A stretch of DNA of 64,000 nt from JABWCQ01 sp964530625. Its GTDB lineage: Bacteria > Electryoneota > RPQS01. Of this stretch, positions 36,285-44,231 are shown piece by piece (the stretch's first letter is position 1; every line of letters begins with the position of its first letter). The position numbers and the translations under genes were made by a program. Under the pieces are notes generated by a model that made no database searches, was not told where the DNA came from, and saw nothing but the letters and a program-made list of their open reading frames with translations. The stretch spans positions 1-64,000 of the forward strand of contig CAZHAK010000002.1 of the NCBI GenBank assembly GCA_964530625.1, given 5' to 3'.

Positions 36285-39239
36285 ATGACACGGTTACGAA
36301 GTTTGTTGCAGGGATACCTTTTATTAACTTTTGGCTTGTGCGGCTGGCAGGCGGCATTCGCAAGTGACCCGGTACGGCCCAACAGCTTGGATGAAGAATC
36401 CACACTCTTATCCATTATTCGGTCTGACGATGGATTCACGTTGCATTGGTATCCTGCTGAGGGTCTGCACTACTGGGCGGTCACGTTCAGTCAGGAACAG
36501 ACCATGACCACGCTCGATACGCTTGCGATAACTGCCGACACATTTTACGTTCACAATGATGCCGAGGGCTCTTTCAGCCTCGGCTTTTTTCGCGTTGATC
36601 CGATAGACATCGAGCCTCCTCCAGATACGACAGTGGTCATACAATCATTCTATGAGTTTCCCCAGATTCCTCTGTTCCAGTCTGTGCCTAATGAAGATAC
36701 AGAACCCGCAGGCTACGCGGTCAACGACGACGATCAGTTTGGCGAGAGCGGACAATCCTTGCTGATGTTCGGCAATACGTGGAAACGCATTCAGGTTCCG
36801 CCGTATCACGTTGACTCAACGGATACATGGGCCGTCGCCATGAAACTGATCGAGTTGGGCGAACTTCACGCCTTCGGCGTCGCCGACTCCGAAAATTTCA
36901 TGCACTATTTGATTTGGGGCAAGGAAGCTCCGCAATCGCTGAACTGGATCACGACCTACCAAGGGTACTTTGACAGCGACGAGTGGGTGGATATTCATCT
37001 TCCCATTGGCGAGGATTGGCAAGGCCGATTCGGCTATGCTCCGAATATCACGCACATCTATTTTATCAACGACAACGACACCGTCTCGACAAGCGGCGAA
37101 GTTCGTTTTGACGAAGTACGGGATATCACTGGGGCGCTCCCCAAGGATCCCGTGGCAGAGTTTCAGTGGTCAAGAGCAAGCAACACAAATCCCGACAGCA
37201 TCACCGTCTCGTTCCGCTCGTTTGCGTATGATCTGGACAGCCCGATTCTCACACATCACTGGGATTTCGGTGACGGGGTCACGTCATCGCAATATCATCC
37301 GCGCCATACCTACGCCGCGCACGGGCGATATCCCGTCAGTCTCACGGTCACGGATAACGATGACCGCACGGCATGGACGACGCAAGCCATCCTTGATTCC
37401 CCGGTCACTGCCGAGCGCGAGATGTGGTTTGCGTTCACGGGCGACGTCATATTGGGTCGCGGCTACGAGAACAACAATGGCATCATTGACAACTGGGGCG
37501 TGGACACGATTTTCGCGCCGACCCTTCCGTGGACGCAGACGGCTGATTTGACCTGCATGAATCTCGAGTGTCCCTTTACAACGTCCGGCACAAGGCACCC
37601 GACCAAAGGCATTGTCTTCAAAGCAAATCCATCGAGTGTCAGCGGACTCGTGAATGCCGGAGTGGACTTCGTAACGTTGGCGAACAATCATGTGTTCGAC
37701 TATTTAATTCCCGGCATGAACGAGACGATGAACGTGCTCGATCAAGCGGGGATAGTTCACAATGGCGCAGGCTTGAACGATGAGCTTGCTCGCCGAGTGA
37801 AATTCATGTCGCGGAACGGTATCTCGTTCGGCATGTTGAGTTTTTCGGATCGCACAGGCTCCTACAACAACTACCAGCCCTTCTTGGACGCGGGCAGATC
37901 ACGCGCGGGATTTGCCATGTGGAACCGCGCGGCGATTGACGCCACGGTAGCCGAAGCCGCAGCGCTCTCGGATTTTGTCGTCATCAACACGCATTCCGGT
38001 TCAGAGTACTCTTTAGAGCCGTTCTTGAACATGGCAGAGGAGTTTGATCCACTTGGCGATGAAGATATGATTTTGGAATTGATTCCCGACACCCTTGAGC
38101 GCGAATTGCGACAGTATGCGATAGACATGGGCGCGGAACTCGTCATCGCGCATCACCCGCATATCATTCAAGGTTTCGAAGTCTATAACGGCAAACTCAT
38201 CGCGCACAGTCTCGGCAATTTCATTTTCGACTTGACTTATGCCGAGACCATGCCCACGGTTATTCTGCGCACGCACTTCGATGGCAACATCGGAGTTGAT
38301 CAAGCCACCGTGCATCCAGTATACATCAATCACTGGATTCCCCAGCCCGCGCGCGGCGAACTGGCTCGCAATATCCTCGACTACGAAAGCGAAATGTCCC
38401 GCCGTCTCGACACATGGCTGGTCAGACCTCCAGGCGGAGATAGCGCATTTGTGGTATTCGATACGATGGCAGTTACACGCTCAGGCATGGACACCACGGT
38501 AACTTTACCTATTGCCTTGAGTGGCTCATGGTGGACGTCTGCGCCGCATAAACTTGCGCAAGACGGGTACATCGTCAGCACAGCAGTCACAAACGTCCCG
38601 AACTGCGAGGTTCGTTACGGCCGCGAGAGATTACTCTTCGGCAACATGGAAGACGAAGGCGCGGACGACTGGCTGCTCAACAGCGGCGATGAAGGCTACG
38701 TGACCGACGTGTCACACAACGGACAGCGCAGCATTCGCCTGCGCAGAGCCTCAGGAACTCCCGGCAACGTTATTACTTTCAATCAGTATCGATTCCCGCT
38801 TCCAGTCGGCCCCGATTACACATTTTGCGGTTGGATCAAGACAGAAAATGCTGAGGACGCGGTTTATCAGGTGGAGTACTACAGTCAACGAAGCGGCGGA
38901 ACCTACATTAGTCAGGTCAATGTTGGATCACCCGTTGACGGGACAACAGAGTGGGGGTTCTACCGCCGTGATCTGAGTCCGCCCGGCAGCACAAGATATA
39001 TCGTGATTCGCATGTCGTTGAACTCCCCTTCAAGTGAGACTGGCTTCGCATGGTTTGACGATGCGTCGCTGATTGAGTGGGGGGGGTGGATGCCCGTACC
39101 TGCTTCAGCGCCTTTCCCCAATGACTTTCACTACGTGCAAGTCCGCAACGCCGCCAACGTCGGCGATGTCGTTCTTCAATACCGCCGTGAATGGGTGGAA
39201 GCAACCGAGCTGATAGTCGCGGAGCAAGCGCGCCGCTAA
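36285..39239 (+). CDS. secreted CapA-type phosphoesterase-like protein with PKD and carbohydrate-binding-like domains
   Basis: About 984 residues from ATG 36285 (AAGG 8 bases upstream; signal peptide LLQGYLLLTFGLCGWQAAFA). Rough order: a jelly-roll, carbohydrate-binding-like domain (about 115-285); a PKD domain (FAYDLDSPILTHHWDFGDG, HTYAAHGRYPVSLTVTD); a CapA/PGA_cap domain (about 385-700) with all family motifs: FTGDVILGRG, NLECPF, LANNHVFDY, INTHSGSEYS, AHHPHIIQGFE, HSLGNFIFD; and a C-terminal jelly-roll (about 780-915). CapA family members act in poly-gamma-glutamate handling, with a calcineurin-like metal site. They are normally short and membrane-anchored; this one is a large exported fusion without a type IX-like end. 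Confidence 0.87.
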   Translation: MTRLRSLLQGYLLLTFGLCGWQAAFASDPVRPNSLDEESTLLSIIRSDDGFTLHWYPAEGLHYWAVTFSQEQTMTTLDTLAITADTFYVHNDAEGSFSLGFFRVDPIDIEPPPDTTVVIQSFYEFPQIPLFQSVPNEDTEPAGYAVNDDDQFGESGQSLLMFGNTWKRIQVPPYHVDSTDTWAVAMKLIELGELHAFGVADSENFMHYLIWGKEAPQSLNWITTYQGYFDSDEWVDIHLPIGEDWQGRFGYAPNITHIYFINDNDTVSTSGEVRFDEVRDITGALPKDPVAEFQWSRASNTNPDSITVSFRSFAYDLDSPILTHHWDFGDGVTSSQYHPRHTYAAHGRYPVSLTVTDNDDRTAWTTQAILDSPVTAEREMWFAFTGDVILGRGYENNNGIIDNWGVDTIFAPTLPWTQTADLTCMNLECPFTTSGTRHPTKGIVFKANPSSVSGLVNAGVDFVTLANNHVFDYLIPGMNETMNVLDQAGIVHNGAGLNDELARRVKFMSRNGISFGMLSFSDRTGSYNNYQPFLDAGRSRAGFAMWNRAAIDATVAEAAALSDFVVINTHSGSEYSLEPFLNMAEEFDPLGDEDMILELIPDTLERELRQYAIDMGAELVIAHHPHIIQGFEVYNGKLIAHSLGNFIFDLTYAETMPTVILRTHFDGNIGVDQATVHPVYINHWIPQPARGELARNILDYESEMSRRLDTWLVRPPGGDSAFVVFDTMAVTRSGMDTTVTLPIALSGSWWTSAPHKLAQDGYIVSTAVTNVPNCEVRYGRERLLFGNMEDEGADDWLLNSGDEGYVTDVSHNGQRSIRLRRASGTPGNVITFNQYRFPLPVGPDYTFCGWIKTENAEDAVYQVEYYSQRSGGTYISQVNVGSPVDGTTEWGFYRRDLSPPGSTRYIVIRMSLNSPSSETGFAWFDDASLIEWGGWMPVPASAPFPNDFHYVQVRNAANVGDVVLQYRREWVEATELIVAEQARR

Positions 39240-39257
39240 AAGTCATCTCATTCGACA

Positions 39258-39300
39258 ATACAAACGGGCCCTCGAAATGATTTCTAGGGCCCGTTTGTAT
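39258..39300. terminator. bidirectional terminator between convergent genes
   Basis: Perfect 14-base arms (ATACAAACGGGCCC and GGGCCCGTTTGTAT), preceded by T-rich context on either strand, between genes ending at 39239 and 39527. Confidence 0.75.
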
Positions 39301-39526
39301 GTGTAGCATTAACACAAGACATTCAAGTCTAGGGTGACGGCATTTAACCGATCACATTTATCCCAAACATTTTATGCCAATGGTGCTGCCTTCCGAAACT
39401 CCGCAGGACTCCTTCACCGACATGAATGAGTTCAATACCGTACTGAAGGATAAAAAGTATCTTCCCGAAAGTTTCCTGGTCGGTCGATCAAATTTTCGCA
39501 AGGGTTTTTTCAAATTGAGTCGTCAA

Positions 39527-40900
39527 TCAACGTGCTTTGTCCAAGAGTCGCTTTGCCTGAAGTCTTCCCTCGGCAGCAATCTCCGCTTCATCACCCGTCA
39601 GCAAAACACGATCCAGCACAACGACCTTTCCATTCACGATTACCGTATGCGGCCTCGTGGGAGCGCAAAACAGCAGCGCCGCGACCGGATCCGCCGCACC
39701 AGCAAAACCCAATTCATGCAAATCAAAAAGTGCGATGTCCGCAGCCTTGCCGACCTCCAATTCGCCGATGTCAGAGCGCCCCAGCAAATTTGCGGAATCT
39801 TGAGTCGCGAGCTCCAACACCCGGCGCGCCGTGAAAAACTCACGGTCTTCCGGCGTGCGGTGAACAAGCATCGCCGCTCTGAGTTCCGCAAGCATGTGCG
39901 AGCTATCGTTTGACGCGCAGCCGTCTACAGCCAATCCCACGGGTACACCGCACTCGATCAGCTTACGAAGTTTCATTTTGCCCGATCCCAAGCGGCAGTT
40001 CGAGGAAGGACAATGCGCCACCCCCGTCCCGGTTGCGGCGAGCAACGCGATTTCTTCGTCGCTAAAATATAGCCCGTGCGCAAACCACACGTCGTCGCCC
40101 AGCCAGTCCCACTCTTGCATCAAAGCCAGTGGTCGTTTACCGTATGTGGCAAGGCAATACTCGTTTTCATCAGTAGTTTCCGCAAGATGCGTGTGCATCC
40201 GAACACCCAGAGAACGCGCTAGTATTGCAGTCTCACGCATCAATTCCGGGGTGACATTAAACGGACTGCACGGCGCCAAATGCACCTGTGTCATCGAAAA
40301 CTTTGATGAATCATGAAAACGTTTCACTGACTCTTCGCAGTGAGCAAGCACCGCGTCATCCGTTTCCACACAATCGTCCGGCGGCAATCCGCCCCGCGAT
40401 TGACCCAAAGTCATGGATCCTCGCAACGCAGAAAACCTCAAGCCAAGCTCTCTTGCGCATTCAATTTCAAGCGCGATGAGATTCGTCTGAAGCCCACTCG
40501 GAAACAGATACGAGTGATCGCACGACATCGTACAACCGGATAACAACAATTCCGCCATCGCCACCTTGAAGCTCGCGCGAAACATCTCGGAATCAAAATG
40601 TTTCCAGATTGGATAATGAAATGTGAGCCAATCAAACAGTCCTGATTCCTGTGCGCCGGGTAAACAGCGCGTCAACGCTTGAAAGAAATGATGATGCGTG
40701 TTGACAAGCCCCGGAATCGCCACCAGATGCGAGCCGTTAATCACCTGCTCGGCGGATAATGGCGAAAGATCGATTCCAATCTCAACAATCTCCGGCCCCC
40801 GCAATCGAATAGAGAGTGGCCCGTGTCCCTTGGCAGCGATGTGCGCGCCTGCAAGATTGTGAATCAGCAACGTGGAAGTGGAAAGAGTGGGGAAAGTCAT
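39527..40900 (-). CDS. amidohydrolase, 8-oxoguanine deaminase-like
   Basis: 457 residues of the metal-dependent amidohydrolase superfamily, AtzA/TrzN/8-oxoguanine-deaminase branch. Seen: GLVNTHHHFFQALTR (HxH metal ligands), HTHLAETTDENEYC (metal His), HGLYFSDEEI, GVAHCPSSNCRLGSGK (branch signature) and AVDGCASND (catalytic Asp). It would hydrolytically deaminate a purine or triazine-like base in the cytoplasm; 8-oxoguanine is the best guess. The start at 40900 has no ribosome site and a short leader (promoter at 40927). The terminator at 40956 shields it from the next gene. Monocistronic. Confidence 0.85.
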   Translation of the reverse strand: MTFPTLSTSTLLIHNLAGAHIAAKGHGPLSIRLRGPEIVEIGIDLSPLSAEQVINGSHLVAIPGLVNTHHHFFQALTRCLPGAQESGLFDWLTFHYPIWKHFDSEMFRASFKVAMAELLLSGCTMSCDHSYLFPSGLQTNLIALEIECARELGLRFSALRGSMTLGQSRGGLPPDDCVETDDAVLAHCEESVKRFHDSSKFSMTQVHLAPCSPFNVTPELMRETAILARSLGVRMHTHLAETTDENEYCLATYGKRPLALMQEWDWLGDDVWFAHGLYFSDEEIALLAATGTGVAHCPSSNCRLGSGKMKLRKLIECGVPVGLAVDGCASNDSSHMLAELRAAMLVHRTPEDREFFTARRVLELATQDSANLLGRSDIGELEVGKAADIALFDLHELGFAGAADPVAALLFCAPTRPHTVIVNGKVVVLDRVLLTGDEAEIAAEGRLQAKRLLDKAR

Positions 40901-40926
40901 AAATGAAATGTGTTGATGGACAACCC

Positions 40927-40955
40927 AAGATAACGGTCTAAATTCGCATAATCAA
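40927..40955 (-). promoter_or_regulatory. promoter of the amidohydrolase gene
   Basis: TTGATT, 17 bases, TATCTT on the minus strand. The leader would be about 20 bases. Confidence 0.6.
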
Positions 40956-40980
40956 CAAAGCCCGCCGAAAGCGGGCTTTG
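40956..40980 (-). terminator. terminator of the ArsR-rhodanese gene
   Basis: CAAAGCCCGC pairs perfectly with GCGGGCTTTG around a 5-base loop, followed on the minus strand by TTG. It abuts the amidohydrolase promoter -35. Confidence 0.75.
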
Positions 40981-41015
40981 AACTGATTCACAATTAGTTA
41001 GCTGGATCCGGCGCG

Positions 41016-41684
41016 CTACGTAGGCGTCACAACCTCTAAGCCCCGCTCCTGCCACTCAGCGACACCTTCTCCCAGCTCATTAGCCTGAAACCCATGCTTC
41101 CGCAAAATCTTGACAGCGTGACCTGCCAACAAACAATACGGCCCTCTACAATATGCGACAATTTTTTGATCCGCAGGTAGTTTATTCAGAAAACTCTCAA
41201 GCTGATCTAACGGGACAGAAATCGCGTATGGCAAATGCGCGGCTTCATACTCGTCTGAGGGCCTCACATCGAGTACAATCACTTTACCCGCCGCCGCAAG
41301 TTTCGCAAGTTTGACGCGGTCCACTTCTTCCAAAGAATGCTGGTTTTCGCGCAACTGAGCGATAGCCCGGTCCACATCAGCCAGATGGGTCTCAGCCACC
41401 TGCCTCACCGTACGAACCAATTCCCAAACCAGTTCGGAGCTGAGCCGATAGAAAATGTGCGTACCCTCTCTGCTTGATTCAACCAATCCAGCGGCCCGAA
41501 GCACTTGCAAGTGCTGAGAGGTGTTTGCCGAACTCATCTCGGTATTGGCGGCCAATGCGTCCACATTCTTGGGACATTGATGCAGTAACTCAAGAAGTTC
41601 CAATCGTTTATGGCTGGAAAGCGCTTTCCCGATTCGGGAAAAATTTCGGTTTAAGGTGTCTCTGAACTGCCTGACGGTATCCAT
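41016..41684 (-). CDS. ArsR-type regulator fused to a rhodanese domain
   Basis: 222 residues from ATG 41684. The frame is open to a TTG at 41723, but that would put translation start inside the operator. N-terminal winged helix: LSSHKRLELLELLHQ, then NVDALAANTEMSSANTSQHL, wing THIFYRLSSELV. Residues about 115-220 are a rhodanese domain with VLDVRPSDEYEAAHLPYAI and the active loop YCRGPYC, in which the catalytic Cys of CRGPYC is intact. Such fusions respond to sulfide, persulfide or cyanide, in the BigR/SqrR manner, though the exact class is not certain. It probably binds the TTGATT repeats in front of it. Nothing else in this operon is visible. A persulfide-sensing role is inference. Confidence 0.85.
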   Translation of the reverse strand: MDTVRQFRDTLNRNFSRIGKALSSHKRLELLELLHQCPKNVDALAANTEMSSANTSQHLQVLRAAGLVESSREGTHIFYRLSSELVWELVRTVRQVAETHLADVDRAIAQLRENQHSLEEVDRVKLAKLAAAGKVIVLDVRPSDEYEAAHLPYAISVPLDQLESFLNKLPADQKIVAYCRGPYCLLAGHAVKILRKHGFQANELGEGVAEWQERGLEVVTPT

Positions 41685-41704
41685 TGGGATCTCACAATAA
41701 TCAA

Positions 41705-41738
41705 TTGATTGTTTAATCAACAAATCAAATCATTGATT
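41705..41738. promoter_or_regulatory. double inverted TTGATT/AATCAA operator
   Basis: Two inverted repeats: TTGATT-N4-AATCAA (41705-41720) and AATCAA-N4-TTGATT (41723-41738), back to back. A minus-strand TTGACA (41738-41743) provides a -35, so the repeats cover the promoter of the ArsR-rhodanese gene, as expected for autorepression. Confidence 0.6.
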
Positions 41739-41841
41739 GTCAAGTCGAACGCCGTGTATTTGGCCCGTTCATGCGAAAATTTTCACAATATGTGACTAAG
41801 CCACACTCTCCCAAAAGAACGGCTCGAAAGAGACTCAATTT

Positions 41842-41870
41842 TTGAACAGAAACGCGAAGAATCGTATATT
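41842..41870 (+). promoter_or_regulatory. promoter of the malic enzyme operon
   Basis: TTGAAC, 17 bases, TATATT. Transcription would start near 41877, about 40 bases before the ATG. Confidence 0.7.
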
Positions 41871-41917
41871 GAAGGTTATATTGTCACATCTGTTATGATT
41901 TCAGCGAGAACGCACCC

Positions 41918-44197
41918 ATGTCCCTCTTAGAAGACGCCCTCGAATACCACAGCCGCGAACCCAAAGGCAAGATCGAGGTCATTCCCACCAAACCGGTGGA
42001 TACGCAATACGATCTCTCCTTAGCCTACAGCCCCGGCGTAGCCGAACCATGCCTGCGGATTCTCAAAGACCCCTCGCTTGTCTCTGAATACACCGCCCGC
42101 CAGAATCTCGTCGCGGTCGTTACCAACGGCACTGCCGTACTCGGGCTTGGCAACATCGGCGCACTAGCCGGAAAACCCGTTATGGAAGGCAAGGGCGTGC
42201 TTTTCAAACGCTTCGCGGCAGTGGACGTCTTCGATATCGAAATCAAAAGCGAAGACCCAGAAGATATCATCCGCGTCTGCCAATTACTTGAACCGACCTT
42301 CGGCGCGATCAATCTGGAAGACATCGCCGCGCCTGCCTGTTTCCAGATTGAAGAGACTCTGAAGCGCACAATGGGAATTCCTGTGTTCCATGACGATCAG
42401 CATGGAACGGCTATCATCTCCGGTGCGGGATTGCTCAATTCGCTGCGCTTGGTCAATAAAGACATCGGCAAAGTCCGCGTCGTCGTTAACGGTGCGGGTG
42501 CCTCAGCCATTGCTTGCGCAAAAATGTACATCTCGCTCGGAGTGAACGCCGATAACATCTTGATGTGCGATACCAAGGGTACGCTGCACACGGATCGCGA
42601 AGATTTGGATCCAGCTCATCCGCGCTACAATAGCTACAAAGCCCAATTCGCCCGCAAGACCGACCGCTTATCATTGAGCGACGCCTTGTATGATGCGGAT
42701 GTTTTCTGCGGCTGCTCAGTCGGTGGAGTAGTTACTAAAGACATGGTGCGCTCAATGGCAGAAAATCCCATCGTCTTCGCTCTGGCCAATCCTGATCCGG
42801 AAATCAGCTACGACGACGCCAAGAGCGCCTGCCCGGACGCGATTGTTTGCACGGGCCGCAGCGACTACCCGAATCAAATCAACAACGTCTTGGGTTTCCC
42901 GGCAATCTTTCGCGGCGCTCTCGACAGTCACGCCACGCAAATCAACGAAGCCATGAAGATGGCGTCGTCGCACGCGCTGGCGGCGCTTGCGCTGGAAGAT
43001 GTTCCCGATTACGTCAGCTCCGCTTATGGCTTGGACTTTCTCAAGTTCGGCAAAGAATACGTGATTCCCAAGCCAATGGATCATCGCGTGCTGTTGCGTG
43101 TCGCGGTCGCGGTTGCCAAAGCTGCCGCAGAATCGGGCGTCGCAAAAAATCCGATCACCGACTTGACCGCGTATCACAATCGTCTCGAACGGCAAATGGG
43201 CAGAGGCCGTCATGTCACGCGCATGTTCGTAGATCAAGCGCGCACGTTGAACAAGAAAATCGTCTTTCCCGAAGGAAGTCATCATAAGGTCCTTCGCGCC
43301 GCAGCCTTGGTCATGAATGAAAACATTGGCAAACCCATTCTCATCGGCAGCACGGAAAAGATCAAAGCACACGCAGCCGAAGTTGGTGTCTCGCTTAACA
43401 CCATGCGCATCATTGATCCTGAGGCGTTAAGCGCCGCCGAAGTCGAAGAGTTCGCCACGGAACTCTGGCAAATCCGCAAGCGCAAAGGTGTCACGTTTTC
43501 CGAAGCCAAACGGCTTGTCCGCGACTCGAATTACCTTGGCCCGCTTCTGCTCAGAAAAGGAATCGCAGACACGCTCGTTGGCGGAGTCGCTCAACACTAT
43601 TCCGACACAGTCAGACCCGCACTGCAATTACTGCCCAAGAAACCCGGCGTCAATTACGTGGCGGCCATGTTCGCCTTGGTGTTGAAAAACAGAACCCTGT
43701 TTCTCGCAGATGTCGGCGTCAATGTCGAGGTCAATACACCCGAGCACCTCGCGGAAATCGCCATTCTCTCCGCGGATACCGTGCGTAAGAACTTCATGCA
43801 CGAGCCGCGCTTGGCCATGCTCAGCTTTTCAAACTTCGGAGCCGTCCCGCACGCGCAGTCTCGCAAAGTCGCGGATGCCGTCAACATCGTGCGACATTCA
43901 CGCCCCGACATCGTCATTGACGGAGAAATGCAGGCGGACACAGCGCTGGTCGAGTCAATAATAGAAAAAACATTTCCGTTTTCCACTTTGAACGGCGAAG
44001 CGGCCAACACGCTCATCTTCCCCGACATGGCTAGCGGTAATATCGCCTTCAAACTTCTCGTCGAACTTGCCGGCGCAACCGCAATCGGCCCGATTCTGAT
44101 GGGAATGGAACACGCCGTCCACATCTTACAGCCCGGCTCGTCTGTCAGCGACATTGTTCAAATGGCAGCATTTGGAGCAGTGGACTCCTGCAGTTAA
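41918..44197 (+). CDS. maeB: NADP-dependent malic enzyme with phosphotransacetylase-like domain
   Basis: 759 residues, the size of MaeB. Residues 1-420 are a malic enzyme domain with YDLSLAYSPGVAEPC, FHDDQHGTAII, and the nucleotide-binding VVVNGAGASAIACA. Residues about 430-759 form a phosphate acetyl/butyryl transferase-like domain (KKIVFPEGSHHKVLRAA), which in MaeB is regulatory, not catalytic. It converts malate to pyruvate, CO2 and reduced nucleotide in the cytoplasm. Co-oriented with the acyl-CoA synthetase 35 bases downstream, so likely in one operon. Start has only a weak GAGAA upstream. The pyruvate may feed the oxidoreductase at 46713-49479. Confidence 0.95.
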   Translation: MSLLEDALEYHSREPKGKIEVIPTKPVDTQYDLSLAYSPGVAEPCLRILKDPSLVSEYTARQNLVAVVTNGTAVLGLGNIGALAGKPVMEGKGVLFKRFAAVDVFDIEIKSEDPEDIIRVCQLLEPTFGAINLEDIAAPACFQIEETLKRTMGIPVFHDDQHGTAIISGAGLLNSLRLVNKDIGKVRVVVNGAGASAIACAKMYISLGVNADNILMCDTKGTLHTDREDLDPAHPRYNSYKAQFARKTDRLSLSDALYDADVFCGCSVGGVVTKDMVRSMAENPIVFALANPDPEISYDDAKSACPDAIVCTGRSDYPNQINNVLGFPAIFRGALDSHATQINEAMKMASSHALAALALEDVPDYVSSAYGLDFLKFGKEYVIPKPMDHRVLLRVAVAVAKAAAESGVAKNPITDLTAYHNRLERQMGRGRHVTRMFVDQARTLNKKIVFPEGSHHKVLRAAALVMNENIGKPILIGSTEKIKAHAAEVGVSLNTMRIIDPEALSAAEVEEFATELWQIRKRKGVTFSEAKRLVRDSNYLGPLLLRKGIADTLVGGVAQHYSDTVRPALQLLPKKPGVNYVAAMFALVLKNRTLFLADVGVNVEVNTPEHLAEIAILSADTVRKNFMHEPRLAMLSFSNFGAVPHAQSRKVADAVNIVRHSRPDIVIDGEMQADTALVESIIEKTFPFSTLNGEAANTLIFPDMASGNIAFKLLVELAGATAIGPILMGMEHAVHILQPGSSVSDIVQMAAFGAVDSCS

Positions 44198-44231
44198 CAC
44201 CATTAACACTAATTCAAGTATTTATTGATCA

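Noticed and set aside
39374..39913. 179-codon plus-strand open frame
   Set aside because: Most of it is antisense to the amidohydrolase, whose catalytic motifs are clear, and it has Arg/His-rich shadow composition.
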